The notes under the pieces were generated by a model. That model was not told the DNA's origin, searched no databases, and saw nothing but the letters and a program-made list of their open reading frames with translations. A stretch of 25,128 nucleotides of DNA from Bacteroidales bacterium (GTDB lineage: Bacteria; Bacteroidota; Bacteroidia; Bacteroidales; JAADGE01), in NCBI GenBank assembly GCA_029932445.1, contig JAOZQB010000013.1:1-25128 (forward strand), in the 5' to 3' direction. Below, piece by piece: positions 1-8,688 of the stretch; positions within the stretch are counted from its first letter, which is position 1, and each line of letters opens with the position of its first letter. Made by a program: the position numbers and the translations under genes.

Positions 1-104
1 GTGTGTGTATATTTCGGTTGTTTTTATGCTGTTGTGTCCCAAGAGTTCCTGTATCGCACTTATGTTGACCCCTTTTCTTGCAGATGTGTTGCATCAGGGT
101 GCCT
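1..104 (-). pseudogene. Tyrosine recombinase (XerC/D-like integrase) C-terminal remnant, frameshifted and cut by the window edge
   Basis: Read on the minus strand, this piece encodes RHPDATHLQEKG in one frame (about 104 down to 70). It continues one frame over as VNISAIQELLGHNSIKTTEIY, running TH into the window edge (69 to 1). Together these match the end of the catalytic domain of tyrosine recombinases, where RHSxATHLLExG is followed by LGHxSxxTTxxYTH and then a final Tyr region. The frame changes at a GAAAAGGGGTC run, where one lost A would explain the break. The Arg-His pair and the LGH motif survive, but the usual S-F/Y after RH reads P-D and the residue three before the Arg is Asp instead of His. 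I infer a decaying integrase from a lost mobile element. The 5' part is not recognisable beyond about base 110, so the gene is both truncated and broken. Confidence 0.75.
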
Positions 105-305
105 TATTCCGTCAGAATACCGATTCCGGGTTTATTAGTTTTTATATTGAGTTTGGTGTTAAAAATTCTTAAAATTAATTATTCATACAATAAAACAAAC
201 ACTTAAATTGTTTAAATATCACAACATATTTATTAATAATTTTTTTCTGAAATTCCTTTTTATATGCGACAATTTTACATTTAACTTTTTTACTGCAAGG
301 TTGTT
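105..305. other. AT-rich non-coding spacer between integrase remnant and the first intact gene
   Basis: I see no convincing open frame or RNA here. It is strongly AT-rich and leads directly to the ATG at 306. No clear match to the Bacteroidetes TAnnTTTG promoter element was found. Its left end may hold further decayed integrase sequence. Confidence 0.5.
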
Positions 306-1016
306 ATGTTTAGTAAAATTTTAGCATTTCTTCTTTTTTTGATTTTTTTGCCGATATTACTTTTTTCTCAATTAAGTTATAACAGAGAAATTGTCAATCG
401 TCCCAATGTCTCCGTTATTTCAAATATTGCCTATAAATTACCTTTTCGCGGAGAAAATTACAAATTTTACGGAACCCTTCGTTTTCATATCTCCGGACAC
501 GCTTTTGTAAACAATAAGGTATATAATACTTTTATTGAAGCCCGGCATCTTTCACTTTGTAACATGCCGGAAATACATATGCGTTTACTTAAAAGTTCCG
601 GAAAAAAAGAAGGTCGGTTATACCCTCGAAAATCATCGCTTTGCGGGAATTATATTATTTTTATGACTCCTCTTATGCGAAACGGTAAGCCTGTTAAATT
701 TTACTACAGGACCGGTCTTTTTCGTTATTTTAATCAATTTGATAAAAACGGAAAAATAAAACGGGAATCACAAGTTTGCATTGATTTTGAAACCCTGTCA
801 CAATATCTTATCAATTTAGATAATGCAGCACATTTTTTCGGTTTAAAGGTAAATACGGTAACTGTTAAGCGTGAATATATAAAAAAGCTGTATAATACTT
901 CTTTAGGAACAGAATTAAAAAACAGAGATCTCCGGTTTGTAAAATATCTGTCACGTAAAACTAATCGGAAATATGAAGAATTGTTTTTAGTTGAATTCGG
1001 GTTTGAACGAAAGTAA
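306..1016 (+). CDS. Exported M74/MepA-like murein endopeptidase homologue lacking the metal ligands (probable pseudoenzyme)
   Basis: 236 aa with a hydrophobic signal sequence (residues 1-22, ending LLFSQ), so exported. By remembered family pattern it follows Bacteroidetes penicillin-insensitive murein endopeptidases: a segment ending LPFRGENYKFY (45-55), a FVNNKV block (67-72), an FMTPLMRNGKP block (119-129), CIDFE (158-162) and a closing VEF (229-231). In active relatives FM is preceded by a His...Asp zinc motif, and the C-terminal end carries an HDxHYHVDF-type motif. Here the corresponding stretches are KSSLCGNYIIFM (109-120) and YEELFLVEF (223-231). Ser111, Ile118, Leu226 and Leu228 stand where ligands are expected. 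The reading frame is intact, so it may serve as a binding or regulatory protein, or be an early pseudogene. It stands alone on the plus strand between an integrase remnant and a convergent gene. Homology is fairly likely; the function is inferred. Confidence 0.7.
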   Translation: MFSKILAFLLFLIFLPILLFSQLSYNREIVNRPNVSVISNIAYKLPFRGENYKFYGTLRFHISGHAFVNNKVYNTFIEARHLSLCNMPEIHMRLLKSSGKKEGRLYPRKSSLCGNYIIFMTPLMRNGKPVKFYYRTGLFRYFNQFDKNGKIKRESQVCIDFETLSQYLINLDNAAHFFGLKVNTVTVKREYIKKLYNTSLGTELKNRDLRFVKYLSRKTNRKYEELFLVEFGFERK

Positions 1017-1033
1017 AAAAAAACATACCCGCC

Positions 1034-1090
1034 TGATAGTCATCCTATCACAAAGTTAATCTTGTGTTAATCAACAAAATGGTCCGAGAA
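1034..1090 (+). repeat. Degraded copy of a hairpin-type dispersed repeat
   Basis: TGATAGTCATCCTATCAC at 1034-1051 differs at one base from TGATAGTCATCGTATCAC at 24811-24828. The following bases (TTAATC, TGTT, ATCAAC, AAATG) also align with 24861-24886, with about 28 bases missing from the spacer. Both copies lie shortly downstream of a plus-strand gene and in the same orientation. The right arm of the inverted repeat is degraded in this copy. Confidence 0.55.
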
Positions 1091-1111
1091 CATGCAGTTT
1101 TAAGCTCGAAG

Positions 1112-1140
1112 AAAAAAAGAGGCAGCCTGTCGACTGCCTC
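1112..1140 (-). terminator. Intrinsic terminator of the Asp-box protein gene
   Basis: GAGGCAG (1119-1125) and CTGCCTC (1134-1140) form a perfect 7-base stem with an 8-base loop. Read on the minus strand, the stem is followed at once by seven T residues (complement of 1112-1118). It begins 24 bases after the stop codon at 1164, which is standard placement for a Rho-independent terminator. Confidence 0.85.
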
Positions 1141-1163
1141 TGCACATTAAACAGTTCAATATT

Positions 1164-4100
1164 TTATTTTTCATTCATGATGCGTCCGGGTGTCCACGGA
1201 GCACCGACATCATTTAATGCTTTTTCAATTTCAGGAATTGTTTGCATTGCAATTTTTTTCATTTCTGAAATAACAAGCGGTAATTCTTCTTTTACGATAT
1301 TCAATTGATCTTTCTCTGTTTTTGTAACCGGAGCCGTTGATTCAATATGTGCCCATGCCAAATCTTGTAATCTGATTTCTATCGGTAATTTATGCGGCGG
1401 TATTTCCTCATAACTTGCTTTAGGTGACACACCTTCAAGCTTAAACATCAGTATATTTACAGCTTTTTCTGCATTTTGAATTTTTGTCATTAATTCAACT
1501 GATGCACCGGACGTTTTTAATGCCGTTTGTTTTAACAGAATAATTTTTTTCTGTAAATTTTCGGCATAATTAACCGTTGCATACATTCTTTTTACTGTTT
1601 TATTTAAGTCTTTAAAATAAGTTGCCAAAACTTTTTCGTCTTCAGCCGGAAGTGTCGTATTTTTTAATCTTTTAACGGTAAAAGAAATCGGATCGGTTAA
1701 TTTTTTATATAGCCCTTTATCATAGACACCCATTGAAACTTTATAAATTCCGGGAAGCACGGGTATTCCGAAATTATTTTTCTTAAGCGGATCAAACTTT
1801 TTTAAATCTTCATTAACCGGAAACGGGTTATCATAAGCTAAATTCCAAGCAATTCGGTTAACTCCTTTAGCCGGTTTTGCCGTTAATTTTTTTATTACGG
1901 TTCCTTCGTTATCCGTAATTGTAAACAACAAATAGGAGAGTTCTTCTTTATTCTCATCTTCAAGTTGTTTCCATGATGGTTGCGGAATTTTTTCTCCGTT
2001 TTCAAACAGCTTTTTTTCTTTTTTGTGTCGTGCATCTTTTGAAGACACCGGAACTTCTTTTAAGTAATATGTAAAGACAGCTCCGTATGACGGATTTTTT
2101 GCAAAATAATCCGTTTCTCCTTGTCCGTATTTTCTGTCTGTTTGAACATATTGCAAAGCATCTTTTATCGGAAACATGTAAGCCGTTTTTTCTTTCATAA
2201 ATGTTTCGCTTATTTCTCTGAGAGGTTCATAATTATCAAGAATATAGAATCCGCGCCCGAAAGTTGCCAAAACAATATCATTTTCACGTTTTTGAATTGC
2301 AATATCTCTGACGGCAACATCCGGTATTCCGGATTTTATTTGAATCCATTTTTTTCCGCCGTTAACAGAAAAGAAAAACCCGAATTCGGTTCCGACAAAA
2401 AGTAAATTTTTATTTTTAAAATCCTGAGATACAGTATGAACCGTTCCGTCTTTCGGTAAATCGTTACTAATTGAAACCCATGATTTTCCTTTATCGGAGC
2501 TTTTCATAATATAGGGTTTAAAATCATCTCTTTTTCTGTTATCAAAAGTTGCATAAACAACATTTTCGTCAAAACGATCGGCAAAGACATCGCTCACATA
2601 TGTGTATTCCGGGACACCGGAAAAGCTTGAAGTTTTGCGCCAATTTTTTCCGCCGTCTTCACTGACTTGAATGACACCGTCATCTGTTCCGACATAGAGC
2701 AATCCGTCTTTCACGGGAGATTCGTCCAAAGAAACAACGGTTCCGAATAAAGACGTAGAAACATCTTTTTTCACTGCATCAATACTCCAATATTTGCCCA
2801 TTACTTTCCATGTATTTCGGTCAATTTGAGCCGTTAAATCCGGGCTGATTGTTTCCCAAGAATTTCCTTGATCATCACTTTTAAATAATTTATTAGCTGC
2901 AATATACAATCGTTTGTGATTGTGAGGGCTAATTATTACCGGAGCATTCCAGTTCCATCGGTATGTTAATTCGTCTTTTGCGGGAGCAGGTTTTATGAGT
3001 AAACGTTGGCCGCTTTTTTTATCAAATCGGTAAAGGTTTCCGTATTGATATTCGGAATAAACAATATTCGAGTTTTCAGGATCAACAGCACCCCAAAATC
3101 CGTCACCTCCAACCGTTACCGTCCAATCACATTTTGAAACTCCGGCACTGCAAATTGAGCGTGACGGACCTCCGTAACTGTTATTATCCTGCGTTCCCCC
3201 GTAAACATTATAAAACGGTTTTTCATTATCAAGATACACACGATAAAATTGTGTTACGGGCAGATTTGATATGTATCGAAATGTTTTTCCGGCATCATAA
3301 GAAACATAGACTCCGCCGTCTGTCCCGATTAAAAAATGATCGGGATTTTTCGGATCAATCCACATGGCATGATCATCAACATGGCGTTTGTTATTACCGA
3401 GATTTTTCCATGTTTTTCCGCCGTCTTCCGAATATTTTGAAAACGTTTCAACAGAATATACTTTATCAACATCTTTGGGATCACAATAAATAATATTATC
3501 ATATTGACCGCTGCTTGTGTGATCACTCATTTTAGACCAAGATTCTCCCTTGTCTGTTGAGCGATAAAAACCACCCTTTCCGGTTTCTGCTTCAACAATA
3601 ATATAAACCACATTCGGGTTAACCGGAGAAATTGCAATGCCTGTTCCGCCCATATCTCCGGAAGGAAGACCTTTCGTAATTTTTCGCCAGGTTTTTCCGC
3701 CGTCTTCTGATTTATAGACTTTCGTTTCGGGACCTCCGCCTATTTTTGTATAAACATGTCTTCGTCTTTGTTCGGAAGTTGCATATAAAATTTCCGGATT
3801 TGACGGATCGCGAGCAATGTTATTAACACCTGTATTTTCACTGATGTTAATCACTTTATTCCAGCTTTTTCCGCCGTTTTCTGTTCTGTAGAGACCTCTG
3901 TCACCACCCGGTCCCCAAATCGATCCTTCGGCAGCTACTAAAACAATGTCAGAATTTCGCGGATCAATATTTATTGCACCTACTTGTCGAGAATCTTTCA
4001 ATCCCATATTTTCCCAACTTTTTCCGCCGTCAAGCGATTTGTAAACACCGTTTCCGTAGCCGATTGCTCGTTGGTGATTATGTTCTCCCGTTCCTGCCCA

Positions 4101-4445
4101 TACAACATTGTGGTTGTTCGGATCCATTGTAACACAACCGATTGAATAAGCACCGTACTTATCAAAAACCGGTTTAAAACTGTTTCCGTTGTTAATGGTT
4201 TTCCAAATATGTCCGCATGCCGCAGCAACATAATATTCTGCCGGATTGTCCGGGTTAACGGCAAAATCGGCAATTCTGCCGGATGTAAATGCCGGTCCGA
4301 TACTTCGAAATTTTAATCCTCCTATAACCGATGATAAACCGGTTTCTTTTTTGTCTGTTTTTTTATCTTTTTTTTGCGAAAAAGACAAAACCGAAAAAGC
4401 AGACAAAAACAGAATTAAAAATAATCCTTTTAATTGTTTTTGCAT
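1164..4445 (-). CDS. Exported VPS10/sortilin-type Asp-box (BNR) repeat protein
   Basis: 1093 aa, ATG start. Residues 1-24 form a signal peptide (hydrophobic core, ending SFSQ), followed by a Lys-rich stretch. Residues 45-735 form a multi-bladed beta-propeller carrying about ten Asp-boxes of the S-x-D-x-G-x-x-W kind, e.g. SLDGGKSW (137-144), SEDGGKTW (246-253 and 339-346), STDKGESW (296-303), SDDQGNSW (523-530) and SSDKGKSW (649-656). A C-terminal beta and helical part ends with GAPWTPGR, typical of the large 'WD40/YVTN/BNR-like glycosyl hydrolase' proteins of Bacteroidetes. Those database names are historical: no glycosidase active site can be assigned, and binding or peptidase-associated roles are equally possible. 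There is no T9SS sorting domain, so a periplasmic location is the simplest inference. It is monocistronic, with a 323-base upstream gap and its own terminator. Confidence 0.85.
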   Translation of the reverse strand: MQKQLKGLFLILFLSAFSVLSFSQKKDKKTDKKETGLSSVIGGLKFRSIGPAFTSGRIADFAVNPDNPAEYYVAAACGHIWKTINNGNSFKPVFDKYGAYSIGCVTMDPNNHNVVWAGTGEHNHQRAIGYGNGVYKSLDGGKSWENMGLKDSRQVGAINIDPRNSDIVLVAAEGSIWGPGGDRGLYRTENGGKSWNKVINISENTGVNNIARDPSNPEILYATSEQRRRHVYTKIGGGPETKVYKSEDGGKTWRKITKGLPSGDMGGTGIAISPVNPNVVYIIVEAETGKGGFYRSTDKGESWSKMSDHTSSGQYDNIIYCDPKDVDKVYSVETFSKYSEDGGKTWKNLGNNKRHVDDHAMWIDPKNPDHFLIGTDGGVYVSYDAGKTFRYISNLPVTQFYRVYLDNEKPFYNVYGGTQDNNSYGGPSRSICSAGVSKCDWTVTVGGDGFWGAVDPENSNIVYSEYQYGNLYRFDKKSGQRLLIKPAPAKDELTYRWNWNAPVIISPHNHKRLYIAANKLFKSDDQGNSWETISPDLTAQIDRNTWKVMGKYWSIDAVKKDVSTSLFGTVVSLDESPVKDGLLYVGTDDGVIQVSEDGGKNWRKTSSFSGVPEYTYVSDVFADRFDENVVYATFDNRKRDDFKPYIMKSSDKGKSWVSISNDLPKDGTVHTVSQDFKNKNLLFVGTEFGFFFSVNGGKKWIQIKSGIPDVAVRDIAIQKRENDIVLATFGRGFYILDNYEPLREISETFMKEKTAYMFPIKDALQYVQTDRKYGQGETDYFAKNPSYGAVFTYYLKEVPVSSKDARHKKEKKLFENGEKIPQPSWKQLEDENKEELSYLLFTITDNEGTVIKKLTAKPAKGVNRIAWNLAYDNPFPVNEDLKKFDPLKKNNFGIPVLPGIYKVSMGVYDKGLYKKLTDPISFTVKRLKNTTLPAEDEKVLATYFKDLNKTVKRMYATVNYAENLQKKIILLKQTALKTSGASVELMTKIQNAEKAVNILMFKLEGVSPKASYEEIPPHKLPIEIRLQDLAWAHIESTAPVTKTEKDQLNIVKEELPLVISEMKKIAMQTIPEIEKALNDVGAPWTPGRIMNEK

Positions 4446-4768
4446 AATTTTTAATTTTATGTTAAAATAAATGTAATAATCTGATAAAATTTTTAACTAT
4501 ACAATATTAATAAATTTTTAAGTATTTCGGATGTTTATTTAATATCGGATAATTGACGTTCGTCATTCAAAAAGTGTTTTTTCCATTATTTGATTTTTTT
4601 TAAATTATCTTTCGGAGAATAATGTTTTCAGGACTGTCTGTCAGAAAACAAAAAAAGATTGTCCGGATTTTGAGTTAATTGTTTGAATTATAAGGTCTAT
4701 TCATCTCTTATACAGGTTCTTATTTAACTTTTTGCGTAATTCAAATAAAAACTCAAAGAGTGCGAATT
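4446..4768. other. Intergenic region with two small dyad symmetries
   Basis: This 323-base AT-rich gap lies between the uvrC stop and the start of the Asp-box gene, both on the minus strand. It holds a short palindrome TGACGTTCGTCA (4554-4565) and an imperfect hairpin GTTTTC...GAAAAC (4624-4649). Neither is followed by a T-run on the minus strand, so I do not call a terminator. The palindrome could be an operator for the Asp-box gene about 110 bases downstream, but nothing else supports that. No open frame of note. Confidence 0.4.
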
Positions 4769-6601
4769 TCAGGAAATTTTTCTGTTTTTTTGAAAATAGT
4801 TGAAAATAATTTCAGATTTTGATTTTCCGACACATTTTTCTAAAATTTTTTCTTCTGTCTCAGAAATTTCTTTTACCGATTTAAAACAAGAAAATAATTG
4901 CTCAATTGTTTTTTTTCCTATTCCCGGAATTTTTTCTAATTCGGATTTTATAAAATCTTTTGATCGTTTATTTCTGTGAAAAGTAATTCCGAAACGATGC
5001 GCTTCATTTCTTGCATTTTGAATTACTTTTAAGGTTTCGGAATTTTTGTCAAGATACAAAGGAACGCTGTCGCCGGGAAAAAAGATTTCTTCTAAGCGTT
5101 TTGCTATTCCGATAATTGTTATTTTCCCTAATAAATCTAATTTTTTCAGACTTTTTACCGCCGAATTAAGTTGTCCTTTTCCGCCGTCTACAATTATTAA
5201 TTGCGGAAGCTCTGATTTTTCTTCTTTTAATCGTTTATATCTTCGGTAAATTACTTCTTCCATAGAAGCAAAATCATCAGGTCCTTCAACGGTTTTTATA
5301 TTAAATTTTCGATAATCTTTTTTGGATGGTTTGGCATTTTTAAAAACAACGCAAGAAGCAACCGGATAAGCACCCTGAATATTTGAATTGTCAAAACATT
5401 CAAGATGAACCGGTAATTCATTCATTTGCAAATCTTTTTTCATTGTATTTAAAATTCGCTTTTTATGTCTGTCGGAATCAACTAATGTACGTTGCTTTAT
5501 TTTATCTAATCTGAAATATTTGGCATTCCGCTGAGACAGTTCAATAAGTTTTAACTTATCTCCTATTTTCGGAACCGTAATTTTTATATTAAAAAAGTTA
5601 TAGTCTGAATTAAAGGGTAAAATTATTTCTTTAATTTCTTCAAAGCCGGATTGTTGTTTGTTTATTATTTCAATTATTGCCGAAGGTAAAATCTCGTTAT
5701 CAGTTTCGTTTAATTTTTTCTTAAATTCGGTTGTGTGGACATTAATTACGGCACCGTCAACCACTTTTAAATAATTTACATACGCAAAATCATCGTCCGA
5801 TAAAATTGAAAAGACATCAAAATTTCCTGAAGAAGAAGACAAAATTGTAGATTTGCTTTGATATTCTTGTAATACATCTAATTTTTCTTTTATTTCTTGT
5901 GCTTTTTCAAATTTAAGATTTGCGGAATATTGCAGCATTCTGTCTTTTAAATATGCTTTTACGGTAGAAAAATTCCCCTTTAAAATATTCTGAATTTGTA
6001 TTATTTGTTCATTGTAACTTTCTTCTGTTTGTTTTCCCACGCAAGGTGCTTTACAATTTCCGATGTGATGTTCTAAACAAATCTTAAACTTTCCGGATAA
6101 AATATTTTCCGTTGTCAATTTATAATTACATGTTCTGATTTGAAATAACGATTTTAAAAGGCGTAATAAAACTCTTACCATACGAACAGAAGTATACGGA
6201 CCGAAATATTTTGATCCGTCTTTGATTACATTTCTGGTTTGAAAAACACGAGGAAATGCTTCATTTTTAATACAAATCCAAGGATAGGTTTTGTCATCTT
6301 TTAAAAGAATGTTATAACGCGGTCTGTATTTTTTAATAAGATTATTTTCGAGTAATAGAGCATCTGTTTCGGTTTCAACAACAATATGTTCAAATTTTAC
6401 AATATGCCTGACTAAAATTTTTGTTTTTGTATTATCATAATTTTTAGAAAAATAGGAAGAAACTCGATTTTTCAGAATTTTTGCTTTACCGACATATATG
6501 ATTGTACCTTTATCGTTATAAAAAATATAGACACCCGGTTTTTGAGGAAGTTTTAGTGCTTCTTGCTTTAAGTTTTCAATATGGTTTTCCGATCCTGCCA
6601 C
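4769..6601 (-). CDS. uvrC: UvrABC excinuclease subunit C
   Basis: 610 aa, the usual UvrC length. It makes both incisions in nucleotide excision repair with UvrA and UvrB. The N-terminal GIY-YIG nuclease starts at GVY (23-25) and continues YVGKAK (36-41). Cysteines 158, 175, 183 and 187 match the pattern now known to hold an iron-sulfur cluster in UvrC. A UVR motif (about 216-246, LKFEKAQEIKEKL) binds UvrB. The RNase H-like C-terminal nuclease shows ECFDNSN (Asp404), VDGGKGQ (Asp472) and EAHRF (His535). A helix-hairpin-helix (IPGIGKKT, 558-565) closes the protein. The start is GTG, because an in-frame stop lies five codons upstream and no ATG precedes the nuclease domain. It lies 139 bases downstream of mnmG with a parS-like palindrome between them. 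In other Bacteroidetes I recall apt between these genes; it is absent here. Confidence 0.97.
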   Translation of the reverse strand: MAGSENHIENLKQEALKLPQKPGVYIFYNDKGTIIYVGKAKILKNRVSSYFSKNYDNTKTKILVRHIVKFEHIVVETETDALLLENNLIKKYRPRYNILLKDDKTYPWICIKNEAFPRVFQTRNVIKDGSKYFGPYTSVRMVRVLLRLLKSLFQIRTCNYKLTTENILSGKFKICLEHHIGNCKAPCVGKQTEESYNEQIIQIQNILKGNFSTVKAYLKDRMLQYSANLKFEKAQEIKEKLDVLQEYQSKSTILSSSSGNFDVFSILSDDDFAYVNYLKVVDGAVINVHTTEFKKKLNETDNEILPSAIIEIINKQQSGFEEIKEIILPFNSDYNFFNIKITVPKIGDKLKLIELSQRNAKYFRLDKIKQRTLVDSDRHKKRILNTMKKDLQMNELPVHLECFDNSNIQGAYPVASCVVFKNAKPSKKDYRKFNIKTVEGPDDFASMEEVIYRRYKRLKEEKSELPQLIIVDGGKGQLNSAVKSLKKLDLLGKITIIGIAKRLEEIFFPGDSVPLYLDKNSETLKVIQNARNEAHRFGITFHRNKRSKDFIKSELEKIPGIGKKTIEQLFSCFKSVKEISETEEKILEKCVGKSKSEIIFNYFQKNRKIS

Positions 6602-6620
6602 TAATGCATTAATTTAAAAA

Positions 6621-6636
6621 TGTTCCACGTGGAACA
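6621..6636. promoter_or_regulatory. parS: parS-like ParB binding palindrome, site 1
   Basis: TGTTCCACGTGGAACA is a perfect 16-base palindrome. It matches the parS type (Bacillus TGTTTCACGTGAAACA, Pseudomonas TGTTCCACGTGGAAC-type) bound by chromosomal ParB. It lies in intergenic DNA 20 bases upstream of the uvrC GTG. An identical copy lies at 12353-12368. Confidence 0.85.
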
Positions 6637-6740
6637 TTTTATTAATTTCTTGTTATTTAATCTGTTGTATTTGGTTTATTAAAGTTTTTATTAACAAAAA
6701 GCAGGTTTATAAATACAAGAGCCAAGCACAGTTCATTTTT

Positions 6741-8615
6741 TTACCTGCCGAACCAAATAAGCAATGCGCTGATATCTGCCGGAGAAACTCCGGGAATGCG
6801 TGAAGCTTGCCCAATATTTTCCGGTCGTATTTTATTAAGTTTTTGTGTTGCTTCCGTAGATAAGGATTGTAATTTTGAAAAATCAAAGCTTTCGGGTATT
6901 TTATTTTTTTCCAGGCGTTTTAATTTTTCAGCTGTTTGTTTTTCCCTTTCTATATAACTTTGATATTTTAATTGAATTTCTGCAGACCTTAAAATTTCAT
7001 CTTTAATTTTTTCAATTTCTTTAACATATTCGGTTAATTTTATAGAAATAGGGATTAAGTCCTCTATTTTTATTTGCGGTCGCAACAATATTTTTTCCAA
7101 TCGTTCTTTTTGTTTTATCAAGGATAGGTTTTGTTTTTCCAAAAACGGATTTAATACTTCGGGTTCAATATTTGTTTCTTTCAACAATTTTTTAATTTCC
7201 GAAACCCGGTGTTGCTTATATTTAAATAATTGAAAGCGTTCTTCGGAAGCCAATCCGATTTTATAAGATTTTTCGGTTAGTCTGAAATCGGCATTATCTT
7301 GCCTTAACAGGATACGATATTCCGCTCGAGAAGTAAACATCCGATAAGGTTCATCAACACCTTTATTTATTAAATCATCGATAAGAACACCGATATATGC
7401 TTCGTCTCTTTTCAGAATAAAAGGGTCTTTTTCGTTAATTTTTAAGTGTGCATTTACACCTGCCATCAATCCTTGTGCAGCAGCTTCTTCATAACCCGTA
7501 GTTCCGTTTATTTGCCCTGCAAGGAACAAATTGTTAATAACTTTTGACTCCAAATTTAAGTGTAAAAATGTGGGGTCAAAATAGTCGTATTCGATGGCAT
7601 ATCCCGGTCTGAAAATTTCAACATTTTCCAATCCTTCAATTTTATGAAGCGCATTATATTGAACATCCAAAGGTAAGGAAGAAGAAAATCCGTTTAGGTA
7701 ATATTCTATGGTTTCTTCACCTTCCGGTTCAAGAAATAACAAATGAGAATCTTTTTCGGAAAAAGTAACGAGCTTATCTTCAATACTCGGACAATACCTC
7801 GGTCCGGTTCCTTCAATAATTCCGTTAAATAAGGGCGAAAATTGAAAGCCTTTTTTTAACTCATCGTGAGCATCTTTATTTGTATAAACAATGTAACAAC
7901 TTCGTTGCTTTAATTTTGTTTTCACATTCGGGAAATAAGTAAACATGGATTGGTACTCATCTCCTTTTTGTTCCGTTAATTTTTTAAAATTAATCGTTCT
8001 GCCGTCCAAACGTGCCGGAGTCCCGGTTTTCATTCTTAAGACCGGAATTCCGTATTTTTTTATTTGTTCTGATAAACCCAAGGAAGGAGCATCGGCATCT
8101 CTTCCTCCGGGTATTTTAGTTGAACCGACATGCATTAATCCGTTAAGAAATGTTCCGTTTGTTAAAATAACGGCAGCAGCATAAAAGGAAACTCCGAGTT
8201 TTGTTTTAACACCCGTCAACACGTTACCTTCCATAATCAACTCACTTACAGTGTCTTGCCAAAATCTCAAGTTTTTTGTCTTTTCCAGTTTCTCTCTCCA
8301 CACTTGTGAAAATTTCATTCTGTCCGATTGGGCACGCGGACTCCACATAGCAGGTCCTTTTGAAACATTGAGCATCCTGAATTGAATTGCTGTTTCGTCG
8401 GTTACGATTCCGGTATATCCGCCGAGAGCATCTATTTCTCTTACAATCTGACCTTTAGCTATGCCTCCTATTGCCGGATTACAAGACATCTTTGCAATTG
8501 CCGTCATATCCATTGTAATCAGAAGTGTTTTTGAGCCCATATTTGCGGCTGCGGCTGCGGCTTCGCTTCCTGCATGCCCGGCACCTACAACAATAACGTC
8601 AAAAGTATTTGTCAT
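6741..8615 (-). CDS. mnmG: tRNA uridine-5-carboxymethylaminomethyl(34) synthesis enzyme MnmG (GidA)
   Basis: 624 aa from the ATG at 8615. With MnmE it installs the (carboxymethyl)aminomethyl group on wobble U34 of certain tRNAs, using FAD. The N-terminal Rossmann motif is VVGAGHAGSEAA (9-20), followed by NPAIGGIAKGQIVREIDALGG and GPAMWSPRAQSDR, the FAD/NADH core. The middle carries GTFLNG and GGRDADAPS. EEAAAQGLMAGVNAH and DEPYRMFTSRAEYR mark the later core, and the C-terminal helical tRNA/MnmE-binding domain ends in ISALLIWFGR. The longest frame begins at a TTG (8633), but that codon lies inside a TATATTTG promoter element, and MTNTFDVIVVG is the normal family start. It is the first gene of a probable mnmG-uvrC pair. 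mnmG is often origin-proximal, in keeping with the nearby parS-like sites. Confidence 0.97.
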   Translation of the reverse strand: MTNTFDVIVVGAGHAGSEAAAAAANMGSKTLLITMDMTAIAKMSCNPAIGGIAKGQIVREIDALGGYTGIVTDETAIQFRMLNVSKGPAMWSPRAQSDRMKFSQVWREKLEKTKNLRFWQDTVSELIMEGNVLTGVKTKLGVSFYAAAVILTNGTFLNGLMHVGSTKIPGGRDADAPSLGLSEQIKKYGIPVLRMKTGTPARLDGRTINFKKLTEQKGDEYQSMFTYFPNVKTKLKQRSCYIVYTNKDAHDELKKGFQFSPLFNGIIEGTGPRYCPSIEDKLVTFSEKDSHLLFLEPEGEETIEYYLNGFSSSLPLDVQYNALHKIEGLENVEIFRPGYAIEYDYFDPTFLHLNLESKVINNLFLAGQINGTTGYEEAAAQGLMAGVNAHLKINEKDPFILKRDEAYIGVLIDDLINKGVDEPYRMFTSRAEYRILLRQDNADFRLTEKSYKIGLASEERFQLFKYKQHRVSEIKKLLKETNIEPEVLNPFLEKQNLSLIKQKERLEKILLRPQIKIEDLIPISIKLTEYVKEIEKIKDEILRSAEIQLKYQSYIEREKQTAEKLKRLEKNKIPESFDFSKLQSLSTEATQKLNKIRPENIGQASRIPGVSPADISALLIWFGR

Positions 8616-8630
8616 TCTCTGAAATTTTTG

Positions 8631-8638
8631 CAAATATA
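8631..8638 (-). promoter_or_regulatory. Putative Bacteroidetes-type -7 promoter element of mnmG
   Basis: The minus strand reads TATATTTG, an exact match to the Bacteroidetes -7 consensus TAnnTTTG. It lies about 15 bases upstream of the mnmG ATG, so the 5' leader would be very short. No TTG box at the usual spacing of about 19 bases is clear; the nearest is about 24 bases upstream. Confidence 0.45.
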
Positions 8639-8688
8639 GGAAGATTTTAATTGTTTTAACAGCAAATTATAAAGCTTAAATTCTTTAT

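Noticed and set aside
4624..4649. uvrC terminator from the GTTTTC/GAAAAC dyad
   Set aside because: The stem is imperfect, and on the minus strand the T-run precedes rather than follows the hairpin.
8616..8633. N-terminal extension of MnmG from a TTG
   Set aside because: The TTG overlaps the TATATTTG promoter element, and the family normally begins a few residues before the FAD motif.
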